Below, in pieces: positions 1 through 6,135 of a stretch of DNA of 7,477 nucleotides (positions within the stretch are counted from its first letter, which is position 1; the number at the start of each line of letters is the position of its first letter). The notes below the pieces were generated by a model, which saw only the letters and a list, made by a program, of their open reading frames with translations, made no database searches and was not told where the DNA came from. Origin of the DNA: Bacteroidetes bacterium 4572_114 (GTDB lineage Bacteria > Bacteroidota > Bacteroidia > Bacteroidales > 4484-276); the NCBI GenBank assembly GCA_002254335.1, contig NIVA01000205.1, positions 1 to 7,477 of the forward strand, given 5' to 3'. A program made the position numbers and the translations under genes.

Positions 1-261
1 TGAATATGCTATAAAGAACAGCACAACAAACCCGACAATGCCAATTAGCACGGTCTTCGCTTTACCAGGGTTCATGATGAAATATAGGAGTGGGAATATC
101 AATGTAATAGCTGCAGTAAATGCAAGCAGGATGTATGCCCATGTCAACACAGTGCCGGTAAGACCTTCACCCTGCATGTAAAACATTACGAAAAGCACAG
201 CTGAGATGACTAACAACACGGTGAGGAATATCCTCAGGATTTTTGCTGTATTATCTTTCAT
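1..261 (-). CDS. Small multi-pass membrane protein of the exbB operon (partial, C-terminus outside window)
   Basis: An open frame starts at ATG 261 and stays open for 87 codons to the window edge, so the 3' end is missing. I do not recognise a named family. Three hydrophobic segments are visible at about residues 11-29, 38-63 and 70-86, with short loops and the polar turn NPGKAK between the second and third. The start lies 13 bp after the exbB stop on the same strand, so it is almost certainly co-transcribed with exbB. The leader is AT-rich with no Shine-Dalgarno site, as is usual in Bacteroidota. From memory, Bacteroidota often carry a short uncharacterised membrane protein between exbB and the exbD genes, and this fits that place. 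A role in the TonB energiser complex is inferred only from position. Confidence 0.7.
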   Translation of the reverse strand, partial: MKDNTAKILRIFLTVLLVISAVLFVMFYMQGEGLTGTVLTWAYILLAFTAAITLIFPLLYFIMNPGKAKTVLIGIVGFVVLFFIAYS

Positions 262-274
262 GATGTTTTAATTT

Positions 275-1099
275 TTATTTGTTAGATTTATGCTTCATTA
301 GAATATCGATGAATGTGATAGAGCTATCTTCCATATTATTTACAAGGCTATCTACCTTAGACAGGATGTAGTTGTAAAAAATCTGAAGGATAATCGCAAC
401 GATAAGGCCGAATACAGTTGTTAAAAGCGCAACTTTAATACCGCTGGCCACAATGGTAGGTGAAATGTCACCTGCAGCAGCAATATCGTCAAAGGCTTTG
501 ATCATACCAATTACAGTACCCATAAACCCAAGCATTGGGGCAAGGGCGATAAACAGGGAAATCCATGAGAGGCCCGATTCGAGGCGGCCCATGAGGACAC
601 TGCCATAACCAACGATTGATTTTTCAACAATGTCGATACCTTCATTGTACCTTTCCAGGCCTTGATAAAAGACACCGGCAACGGGGCCTCGTGTATTTTT
701 ACATACCTCCTTGGCTTTTTCTACCCCACCGGTTTCGAGGGCCGACTCAACTTTATTGAGCAACTTTGTAGTGTTTGTGGTTGAAAGGCTTAGGTAAATA
801 ATCCTTTCGATTGATAGGGCAAGGCCAAAAATGAGCGTAAGCAAAACAATACCCATAAATTCCCAACCACCTTCGATAAATTGTTCCTTAATTACTTGCT
901 GGAAATCTTTTTCTTCTTCAGGGACAGGAGCCTGAAGTGTGGTTTTGGCTTGCTCCACCACTACGGTATCTTCTGCCATTGCTGTAGTGTCAATTTGTTC
1001 CAGCTCAGTTGTTTCACCCTGATCTTGAGCATAAACGGCATTAGCGAGTCCAAATGTAAGCATCGCTGCAATTGTAAAAAAAGCGAATAATTTTTTCAT
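275..1099 (-). CDS. exbB: MotA/TolQ/ExbB family proton channel protein (ExbB-like)
   Basis: The 274-residue protein is an inner-membrane proton channel subunit. With ExbD it would pass proton-motive force to TonB for outer-membrane receptors. Residues 1-24 form a signal peptide (a lysine pair, a hydrophobic core, then VYA before QDQ). An acidic, threonine-rich segment follows to about residue 75. Membrane helices lie near 81-104, 176-202 and 222-245, with a cytoplasmic domain between the first two. The family core motifs LGFMGTVIGMI (190-200) and ALLTTVFGLIVAI (224-236) are clear. T195 and T228 match the channel threonines T148 and T181 of E. coli ExbB. The glutamate usual in the third helix (E. 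coli E176) appears to be V223. TolQ or a MotA-like protein is possible, but the next gene and the Bacteroidota-style N-terminus favour ExbB. The start ATG is followed directly by the signal peptide. Confidence 0.9.
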   Translation of the reverse strand: MKKLFAFFTIAAMLTFGLANAVYAQDQGETTELEQIDTTAMAEDTVVVEQAKTTLQAPVPEEEKDFQQVIKEQFIEGGWEFMGIVLLTLIFGLALSIERIIYLSLSTTNTTKLLNKVESALETGGVEKAKEVCKNTRGPVAGVFYQGLERYNEGIDIVEKSIVGYGSVLMGRLESGLSWISLFIALAPMLGFMGTVIGMIKAFDDIAAAGDISPTIVASGIKVALLTTVFGLIVAIILQIFYNYILSKVDSLVNNMEDSSITFIDILMKHKSNK

Positions 1100-1174
1100 G
1101 GTTTAATTCTGTTGATTAAAAAATAAATTTATTTCCTTATTAATTTTGATTGTTAAAATTCATCTTAATACTTG

Positions 1175-1262
1175 CGGAGAGGAAGGGATTCGAACCCCCG
1201 GTACGCTTTTGGCATACACACGCTTTCCAAGCGTGCGCCTTAAACCGCTCGGCCACCTCTCC
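1175..1262 (-). tRNA. tRNA-Ser (anticodon GGA)
   Basis: The 88-nt minus-strand sequence folds as a class II tRNA. The acceptor stem pairs GGAGAGG (1262-1256) with CCTCTCC (1182-1176), with discriminator G at 1175. The D arm is GCC/GGC. The anticodon stem CACGC/GCGTG encloses the loop TTGGAAA, giving anticodon GGA for UCC and UCU serine codons. The long variable arm GTATGC-CAAAA-GCGTAC is typical of serine. The T loop TTCGAAT is intact, though two pairs at the acceptor end of the T stem are G-U. No CCA is encoded: the next bases are CAAG. It lies 75 bp upstream of exbB and could share its transcript. Confidence 0.95.
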
Positions 1263-1494
1263 AGTTCATTTTCAAAACCTCAAACGCCATCTCCAAAATT
1301 TAAGGCGGCTAAAGTATAGAAAAATTGGTTAATACAAAAATATCAATTCTTTATTTAGAAAATTAATTTACCCACGGACAAAAAAAACAGAAATTCAATA
1401 AAAATATTGTAACCCTTTGTCATCACACTGAAATTTAATTATACATCCATTCAGGTTTTCCTCCTTCGCTTCGCTACGGCGGGCAGGCAAGTTT
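1263..1494. other. Non-coding AT-rich gap upstream of tRNA-Ser
   Basis: No credible gene is visible here. The first 180 bp are AT-rich and include a weak hairpin (CAATA-AAAA-TATTG, 1396-1409). On the minus strand TATTTTTG (1342-1335) fits the Bacteroidota -7 consensus TAnnTTTG, about 70 nt before the tRNA, but I see no TTTG box at the expected -33 distance, so it is only a possible tRNA promoter. From 1464 the composition changes to the GC-rich word CTTCGCTTCGCT followed by ACGGCGGGCAGGC, which leads into the tandem repeat. Confidence 0.5.
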
Positions 1495-1668
1495 CAGGTT
1501 TCAAGTTCCAAGTTTCAAGTTGCGCTTGGCTTCCTTCACCCGACACCCGGCAACCGACACCCGTCGCTTTACAGGTTTCAAGTTTCAGGTTTCAGGTTTG
1601 AGCTTGGCTTCCTTCACCTGACACCGGGCATCTGACACCCGTCGCTTCGTAGGTTTCAAGTTTCAGTT
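1495..1668. repeat. Tandem repeat, 77-78 bp period, two full copies and a partial third
   Basis: Copy 1 starts at 1495, copy 2 at 1572 and a partial copy 3 at about 1650. Each starts with CAGGTTTCAAG or TAGGTTTCAAG and runs through further TTTCAAG/TTTCAGG words. The two full copies then share GCTTGGCTTCCTTCACC (1524 and 1602), a stretch of GACACC/CATCTGACACCC words, and GTCGCTT (1563 and 1641). The copies differ at scattered positions and inside the word repeats, so this is an old, diverged duplication. No reading frame is preserved through it. It lies just downstream of the ansA stop codon. Confidence 0.85.
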
Positions 1669-1697
1669 TTGTATTTTGAGTTTTGATCTTTATTATA

Positions 1698-2729
1698 TTA
1701 TGTGGCCGTTATTTCGCCCCTGAGGGATTGACTTAACTTTTGTTTTACCTGTTCAGGCGTGTTGTAAATTCCGAGTAAATACATCAATTTTGCTGTAGCT
1801 GCTTCGGTTGTTATGTCTATTCCGCCAATTACACCAATATCCTGCAAAGTAACCCCTGTTTGATATTTATTCATCTCTACCGGCCCGCCCTGGCATTGGG
1901 TAGCATTTAATACAATTAACCCCTGATCGATCCTTTTTTTTAGGGCATCGATAAACCATTTTTTTGTTGGGGCATTCCCACTGCCATAGGTCTCCAGTAC
2001 AATTGCCCTTAATCCATCGGTTTGCAGAACGGATTCGACCAATGACTTAGAAATTCCCGGAAAAAGTTTTAATACGGCAATGTTACTATCTAATTTGGTA
2101 TGGACCTTCAGTTTTTTAAAATTGGGTTTTCGAATCAACGAATGGTTGTATTTAATGTAAACACCAACTTCGGCAAGTGCCGGATAGTTGGGAGAGCGAA
2201 AAGCCTCGAAATGTTCGGCATTGTATTTTATGGTACGGTTTCCGCGCATTAGTTGGTTTTCAAAATATATGGCCACTTCTGGTATTATTGGGGTGTCGTC
2301 CTCCTGGGCCGCGGCAATTTCAATTGCAGTAATAAAATTTTCGCGCCCGTCCGTACGGATCATGCCCAAGGGAAGCTGTGAGCCTGTTAATATTACAGGC
2401 TTGTTCAGGTTTTCGAGCATGAAACTAAGTGCAGAGGCGGTATATGCCATGGTGTCCGATCCGTGTAAAACTACAAAGCCATCATGTTTTTCATAATTCA
2501 CCTCAATTATTTTTGTTATTTCACCCCAATGATGTGGGTCCATATCCGAAGAGTCGATAACGGGTTCGAAACAATAATTTTCAATTTTGTAATCCAAAAG
2601 TTTCAGTGCCGGTATTTGAAGGTAAATATTATCGAAATTAAAAGGCTTGAGGATACCACTGTCAGGATCTTTAACCATTCCAATAGTGCCGCCTGTATAA
2701 ATGATGAGTATGGATATTTGTTGATCCAT
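1698..2729 (-). CDS. ansA: Type I (cytoplasmic) L-asparaginase
   Basis: The 343-residue enzyme would hydrolyse L-asparagine to aspartate and ammonia. It has no signal peptide, which fits the cytoplasmic type I enzyme. The N-terminal catalytic motif YTGGTIG gives T15 as the nucleophile. DSSDMDP (59-65) matches the substrate-binding serine loop. HGSDTM (89-94) is the second catalytic motif, with Ser91 where E. coli AnsA has Thr, and D92 conserved. RGNRTIK (162-168) supplies the catalytic lysine K168. LNATQCQGG (274-282) and the C-terminal domain are complete, and the length is normal for the family (about 340). The ATG follows the tatD stop by 6 bp, so the two genes form an operon. GatD of archaeal amidotransferase shares the fold, but the length and motifs fit AnsA better. 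Confidence 0.93.
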   Translation of the reverse strand: MDQQISILIIYTGGTIGMVKDPDSGILKPFNFDNIYLQIPALKLLDYKIENYCFEPVIDSSDMDPHHWGEITKIIEVNYEKHDGFVVLHGSDTMAYTASALSFMLENLNKPVILTGSQLPLGMIRTDGRENFITAIEIAAAQEDDTPIIPEVAIYFENQLMRGNRTIKYNAEHFEAFRSPNYPALAEVGVYIKYNHSLIRKPNFKKLKVHTKLDSNIAVLKLFPGISKSLVESVLQTDGLRAIVLETYGSGNAPTKKWFIDALKKRIDQGLIVLNATQCQGGPVEMNKYQTGVTLQDIGVIGGIDITTEAATAKLMYLLGIYNTPEQVKQKLSQSLRGEITAT

Positions 2730-2735
2730 GTTATT

Positions 2736-3492
2736 TTAGTTTTTAAATTTAAACAATTCGATAGCGTTTTGGGTAGTTATTTCAGAAACCTCCCCGATTG
2801 AAATGTTTTTTATTTCGGCCAACTTTTCTGCTATATACACAAGGTGTGCACTTTCATTTCTTTTTCCCCTGAATGGCTTTGGGGCCAAAAACGGTGAATC
2901 GGTTTCGAGAACAATATGGTTGAGCGAAATATTTTCAATAACCTTATCAAGACCTGAATTTTTAAAGGTAAGCACCCCGCCAATTCCCAGCTTAAAGCCC
3001 CAACTTATTATTTTTTGGGCCTGTTGGACAGTCCCGCCAAAACAGTGGAAGACACCCGATAACCCATCATCAATTGTATCATCAATTATTTCAAAGATTT
3101 CATCAAACGAACTGCGAGAATGAATTACAATGGGAAGGTTGTGCTTTTTTGCAAGATTGATGTGTGCCCTTAGGCTATTTTTTTGCTCTTCAATAAATGT
3201 CCTGTCCCAATACAAATCCATACCAGTTTCGCCAATGGCACAAAACTTTTCTTTTTTTAGATATTGTCCAACAATATTTAATTCTTCTTTAAAATTTTCC
3301 TTCACATCGGTTGGATGTAAACCCATCATTGGAAAAATATTTGAAGGGTATTTTCTGCATAAATCCAGCATTGGCCCCGCTGTGTTGCTGTCTATGTTTG
3401 GGAGCAACATATATTCCACACCGGCTTGTACCGCCCTTTGGATCAACAAATTCTTCAAGATATAGGTGTGTATGAGTGTCCGTAAAAATCAT
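2736..3492 (-). pseudogene. tatD: TatD family metal-dependent hydrolase (DNase-like), frameshifted near the 5' end
   Basis: The body of the protein (2736 to about 3458) is a typical TatD TIM-barrel hydrolase. Counting residues from the TTG at 3458, it has GLHPTD (46-51), the metal ligand E77 in GETGMD, H113 in VIHSR, H138 in FHCFGG, and D187 in ETDSPFLAPKPFRGKRN. The HxH pair that family members need at the N-terminus is encoded just upstream in a different frame: ATG 3492 gives MIFTDTHTHLYLEEF. The ATG frame then runs into unrelated sequence and stops near 3289. Compared with TatD and YabD, about 17 nt (5-6 residues) appear to be missing at the junction near 3447-3459, which breaks the frame. 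A TTG start at 3458 would give a protein without HxH and probably without activity. The lesion may be a true mutation or an assembly error. ansA follows 6 bp downstream. Confidence 0.8.
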
Positions 3493-3535
3493 CTTGCAAA
3501 AGTATATGTTTTCCTTTAATCCTTGTTGTAGGTAA

Positions 3536-3647
3536 CCTCTAAAAATGCAAATTTCTGCGTTGCTGCACGAATTTAAAATCCTCATTTACAAGGGTAAACT
3601 CCGGTTTTAAATTCGCTTGCGCCTTGAACTTCACTATTTTTAGAAGC
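3536..3647. repeat. Long imperfect palindrome (about 112 bp)
   Basis: The inner stem TTTAC (3585-3589) pairs with GTAAA (3594-3598) around a 4-nt loop. After a 4-nt mismatch, 3568-3580 pairs with 3603-3615 (13 pairs, one G-U). The outer stem TCTAAAAAT (3538-3546) pairs with ATTTTTAGA (3636-3644). The stretch between is weakly paired. Similarity between the arms may reach 3528 and 3657. The element has no coding capacity and stands about 40 bp upstream of the tatD ATG, on the leader side. It resembles a miniature palindromic repeat or MITE, but I cannot see target-site duplications. Confidence 0.75.
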
Positions 3648-3660
3648 TCCCTGTAGTTAT

Positions 3661-3816
3661 TAGACTTCAGTCGGCAATCTTCAGTTATCCATACGGACTC
3701 CTTTCAGTCATCGGTCATCCATCCATACGGACCCAGACGGGCTTACTACGTTTCGCTTGCTTCGCTTCGAACGGATTCCTTTCAGTCTTGGGTCATCAGT
3801 ATCCCGACACCTGTCA
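3661..3816. repeat. Degenerate word-repeat region between tatD and the glycosyltransferase
   Basis: This non-coding stretch is built from repeated words such as CTTCAGTC, TCGGTCATCC and CCATACGGAC. A 30-nt unit starting ACGGACTCCTTTCAGTC at 3693 recurs at 3771 with about 25 of 30 matches, exactly 78 nt apart. TCCATACGGA occurs at 3688 and 3722. Between the units is GCTTCGCTTCGA (3759-3770), a word shared with two other gaps in this window. The tail, CCCGACACCTGTCATC (3803 onward), resembles the GACACC words of the 1495-1668 repeat. Confidence 0.7.
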
Positions 3817-3913
3817 TCATGCCGCATCGTCCCAGGTTCAAACACTTTTCTGCAAATAGGAACATCAGTTCCCACATTTTTATAATTTTGTCTGGCTTTA
3901 TCCTATTAATATA

Positions 3914-4828
3914 TTGCAATTGCAAGGCTATGAAGTGCATTATTTGACTAAAATTCAATTCAAACCGGTACTTGAAAAAAACCCCTACATCAATAAGGTT
4001 TTTGTCATTCAACACAAAATTGATGAAGTGATTGATAAGCTCAGGGCTGAAAAGTATGAACATATTATCGACTTGCATAAAAACTTCCGGTCGTTGACAA
4101 TCAGGAAAAAACTTGGGGCCAGGGCTACTTCCTTTCCAAAACTCAACTTGCGTAAATGGTTGTTTGTAAATTTTAAGATTAACAAGATGCCCGCTGTTCA
4201 CATTGTTGACAGGTATTTTAAAGCTGTGGCGCCACTGGGTGTAAATAATGATTTAAAAGGGTTAGATTATTTTATTCCTGCTGAAGATGAAGTTGAGATG
4301 ACCCTTTTGCCGGATGTTTTTCGGGTGGGTTATGTTGGCTTTGTTGTTGGTGGCAAGCATAAAACCAAGCAGTTGCCCGTTGAGAAATCTGTTGAAATAC
4401 TCTCCGGGATCAACTATCCGGTAGTTATCCTGGGTGGGCCCGAAGATCATGCTCAGGCCGAAGAAATAATCGGGAAGGTGAATGGGCCGGTTTTTAATGC
4501 CTGCGGAAAATTCAACCTTAATCAATCTGCTTCACTCGTAAAGCAAGCCAGGGCAATAATTACCGGGGACACAGGTTTGATGCACATTGCGGCGGCCTTT
4601 AATAAAAAAATTATTTCGATTTGGGGAAATACCGTACCGGAGTTTGGGATGTTTCCATACTTACCGGGAAACGACCAATTATCAAAGATATTTGAAGTAA
4701 AAGGATTATCCTGTAGGCCCTGCTCAAAAATAGGTTTCAATAAATGCCCCAAAGGACATTTTAATTGTATGAATTTGATTGATGGTAGTTTGGTTGCCGG
4801 GGCGGTGGCAGGGTTTCTCAAGAATTAG
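3914..4828 (+). CDS. Glycosyltransferase family 9 (heptosyltransferase-like), N-terminus missing
   Basis: The frame encodes a GT9 protein of the ADP-heptose:LPS heptosyltransferase type, which adds sugars to lipopolysaccharide core at the cytoplasmic face of the inner membrane. Visible features, numbered from the TTG at 3914, are EVHYLTK (7-13), NPYINKV (23-29), IIDLHKNFRS (51-60), the nucleotide-sugar-binding loop AIITGDTGLMHIAAAF (214-229), and a cysteine-rich tail CRPCSKIG...KCPKGHFNCM (267-286) that I recall from Bacteroidota members. The usual first 25-30 residues, a beta strand and the SSxGD loop with its catalytic aspartate, are absent. The frame is open back to a TAG at 3857, but those residues do not resemble GT9. 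No in-frame ATG occurs before residue 92, and only TTG codons are available near 3914. The gene is therefore 5'-truncated and probably inactive, unless the junction is an assembly error. It diverges from tatD and converges on atpG. Confidence 0.8.
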   Translation: MQLQGYEVHYLTKIQFKPVLEKNPYINKVFVIQHKIDEVIDKLRAEKYEHIIDLHKNFRSLTIRKKLGARATSFPKLNLRKWLFVNFKINKMPAVHIVDRYFKAVAPLGVNNDLKGLDYFIPAEDEVEMTLLPDVFRVGYVGFVVGGKHKTKQLPVEKSVEILSGINYPVVILGGPEDHAQAEEIIGKVNGPVFNACGKFNLNQSASLVKQARAIITGDTGLMHIAAAFNKKIISIWGNTVPEFGMFPYLPGNDQLSKIFEVKGLSCRPCSKIGFNKCPKGHFNCMNLIDGSLVAGAVAGFLKN

Positions 4829-4888
4829 CGTATGCCATTAAGTAGATGATTTTCGTTAATGAAGTATCCTCACAGCCAACATTTCTCT

Positions 4889-4997
4889 AAATACACACCA
4901 CTACAATCCATTTCCAACCACAATAATTTTTTACCCTGATTGATGTTGGTGGTTAAATATCTTCCCGAAGTTACTTGTAGTTAGAGGGTGTGTATTT
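4889..4997. repeat. Inverted repeat between converging genes
   Basis: AAATACACACC (4889-4899) pairs perfectly with GGTGTGTATTT (4987-4997), and ACTACAA (4900-4906) pairs with TTGTAGT (4975-4981). This gives 18 pairs interrupted only by a 5-nt bulge on the right arm. An inner stem AACCAC/GTGGTT (4916-4921 with 4949-4954) is also possible. It lies between the 3' ends of the glycosyltransferase and atpG, where a bidirectional terminator would be expected. Neither side has the T-run of an intrinsic terminator. It could act as an RNA 3'-end stabiliser or be a mobile palindromic repeat. Confidence 0.65.
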
Positions 4998-5071
4998 CAT
5001 CGGTTTCTTAATTTGTAAAAGCAATGGTGCAATAGATTATAAACCTTCCCTTTTCTGTTCCCTATGATTTA

Positions 5072-5118
5072 ACATCTGCCCTCTGCCTTTTACTTTCTAC
5101 CTTTTACTTTCCACCATC
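5072..5118. repeat. Pyrimidine-rich short direct repeat downstream of atpG
   Basis: CCTTTTACTTTC occurs at 5086-5097 and again at 5100-5111 (period 14), preceded by CTGCCCTCTGCC. The strand is almost entirely pyrimidine, so the atpG transcript would end in a purine-rich tail. The gap 4829-5127 otherwise contains only the inverted repeat listed separately and AT-rich sequence, with no gene visible. Confidence 0.6.
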
Positions 5119-5127
5119 TCTTTTCCG

Positions 5128-6015
5128 CTACCCATTCAACGCTTCGGCACCGCCCACTATCTCAAGGATTTCATTAGTGATGGCTGCCTGTCGGGCTTTG
5201 TTGTAAGAGAGTTTTAGCTCTTTAAGCAGTTCCTGAGCATTGTCGGTGGCCATGTGCATCGCGGTCATCCGTGCACCATGTTCCGAAGCAAGGGAATCGA
5301 GCAAAGCTTTATAGAATTGGATTTTCAGTGATTTTGGGATCAACTCTTTTACGATATCTTCCTTTGAAGGCTGAAAAATAAAGTCAACTTTTTGCGGGGA
5401 TTGTCCTACCTCTCCCTTCTCTTTTTGTGTGATGGGCAAAAACTCCTCAGACTTTAAAATTTGTACGGCAGCATTTTTAAATTGGTTATAGACAATCTCA
5501 ATGCGGTCGTATTTATTTTCAGCAAAATCTTTCATCAAGCCCTCGGCAACCGGTAAAACTTCATCGAAGGATAAATTTTCCAGCAAAGCATCATTACGAT
5601 GGGCTACCGTAAATCTCCTGGATTTCAGGAAATCAAATATTTTTTTCCCTATTGTAAATATCTCAACATTTCCTGCTTTGTATTGCAAGGCATATTTATC
5701 GTTGATGCGCTGCATAACAGCTTTTGCAACATTGGCATTAAATGGGCCGCAAAGGCCACGGTTGGAAGCTATCCCGATGATGAGTATGCGCTCGTCACCG
5801 CGTTGCCGTGTATAAACACTTTCGGCCGATTCGTCCATACCGGCACTGATGTTTTGCATGATCTCGGTAAGTTTTGCCGCGTAGGGCCGCATAGTGAGAA
5901 TGGCGTTCTGTGCTTTCCTCAATTTTGAGGCAGCCACCATCTTCATCGCGCTGGTGATCTGCTGCGTCGATCTTACCGAATCAATACGTGTCCTTACATC
6001 TTTTAGGCTTGGCAT
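5128..6015 (-). CDS. atpG: F1-ATPase gamma subunit
   Basis: The 295-residue gamma subunit forms the central rotating shaft of F1-ATPase, coupling proton flow through the c-ring to ATP synthesis at the catalytic sites. The N-terminal helix, from MPSLKDVRTRI through STQQITSAMKMVAASKLRKAQ (about 17-36), is the conserved coiled-coil shaft. The Rossmann-like middle carries ASNRGLCGPFN (83-93). The C-terminal helix contains SEHGARMTAMHMATDNA (244-260) and ends with YNKARQAAITNEILEIVGGAEAL (271-293), the family signature. Length is normal and the frame is intact. The ATG at 6015 gives the conserved N-terminus with no extension. It lies 120 bp downstream of atpA, an unusually long gap. No atpD follows, which agrees with the split F1 operon of Bacteroidota, where atpD-atpC usually sit elsewhere. 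Confidence 0.97.
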   Translation of the reverse strand: MPSLKDVRTRIDSVRSTQQITSAMKMVAASKLRKAQNAILTMRPYAAKLTEIMQNISAGMDESAESVYTRQRGDERILIIGIASNRGLCGPFNANVAKAVMQRINDKYALQYKAGNVEIFTIGKKIFDFLKSRRFTVAHRNDALLENLSFDEVLPVAEGLMKDFAENKYDRIEIVYNQFKNAAVQILKSEEFLPITQKEKGEVGQSPQKVDFIFQPSKEDIVKELIPKSLKIQFYKALLDSLASEHGARMTAMHMATDNAQELLKELKLSYNKARQAAITNEILEIVGGAEALNG

Positions 6016-6135
6016 GTTGTTAGAAGTTAGATGTTAGAAGTTGAGCGAAGCGAAATCCCGCCACTGCGGGGTTGGAAATTGGAAGGGGTTTGGAAAATGG
6101 ATTTCCTGTCGCCCCGGCCACTTATTTCCCTCCTC
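6016..6135. repeat. Repeat-filled atpA-atpG spacer with a GC hairpin
   Basis: The 120-bp spacer contains GTTAGAAGTT twice (6019-6028 and 6033-6042) directly against the atpG start. The word GAGCGAAGCGA (6043-6053) follows, which is the reverse complement of a word in two other gaps. Then comes a perfect hairpin, CCCGC-CACT-GCGGG (6057-6070), and a purine-rich run of TTGGAAA words (6072-6101). I see no gene or clear promoter. The hairpin lacks a T-run on the minus strand, so it is not an obvious terminator. Confidence 0.65.

Noticed and set aside
1150..1332. Plus-strand open frame of 60 codons
   Set aside because: It reads through the antisense strand of tRNA-Ser. The GFEPPVRF-like peptide is the well-known false product of such tRNAs.
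1495..1668. CRISPR array
   Set aside because: The period is 77-78 bp with diverged copies and no unique spacers between short identical repeats.
2736..3458. A complete TatD starting at TTG 3458
   Set aside because: That start omits the HxH metal ligands, which are encoded directly upstream in another frame, so a frameshift explains the data better.
3497..3504. TACTTTTG on the minus strand as a -7 promoter element for tatD
   Set aside because: It matches TAnnTTTG but lies 5 nt from the ATG, and no TTTG box is present at the -33 position. A chance match in AT-rich sequence is likely.
3782..4201. Minus-strand open frame of 139 codons
   Set aside because: It is antisense to the GT9 gene and its repeat-rich upstream gap, with no recognisable domain.
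6057..6070. GC hairpin as an intrinsic terminator after atpA
   Set aside because: On the minus strand it is not followed by a T-run, and termination inside the atp operon would be unexpected.
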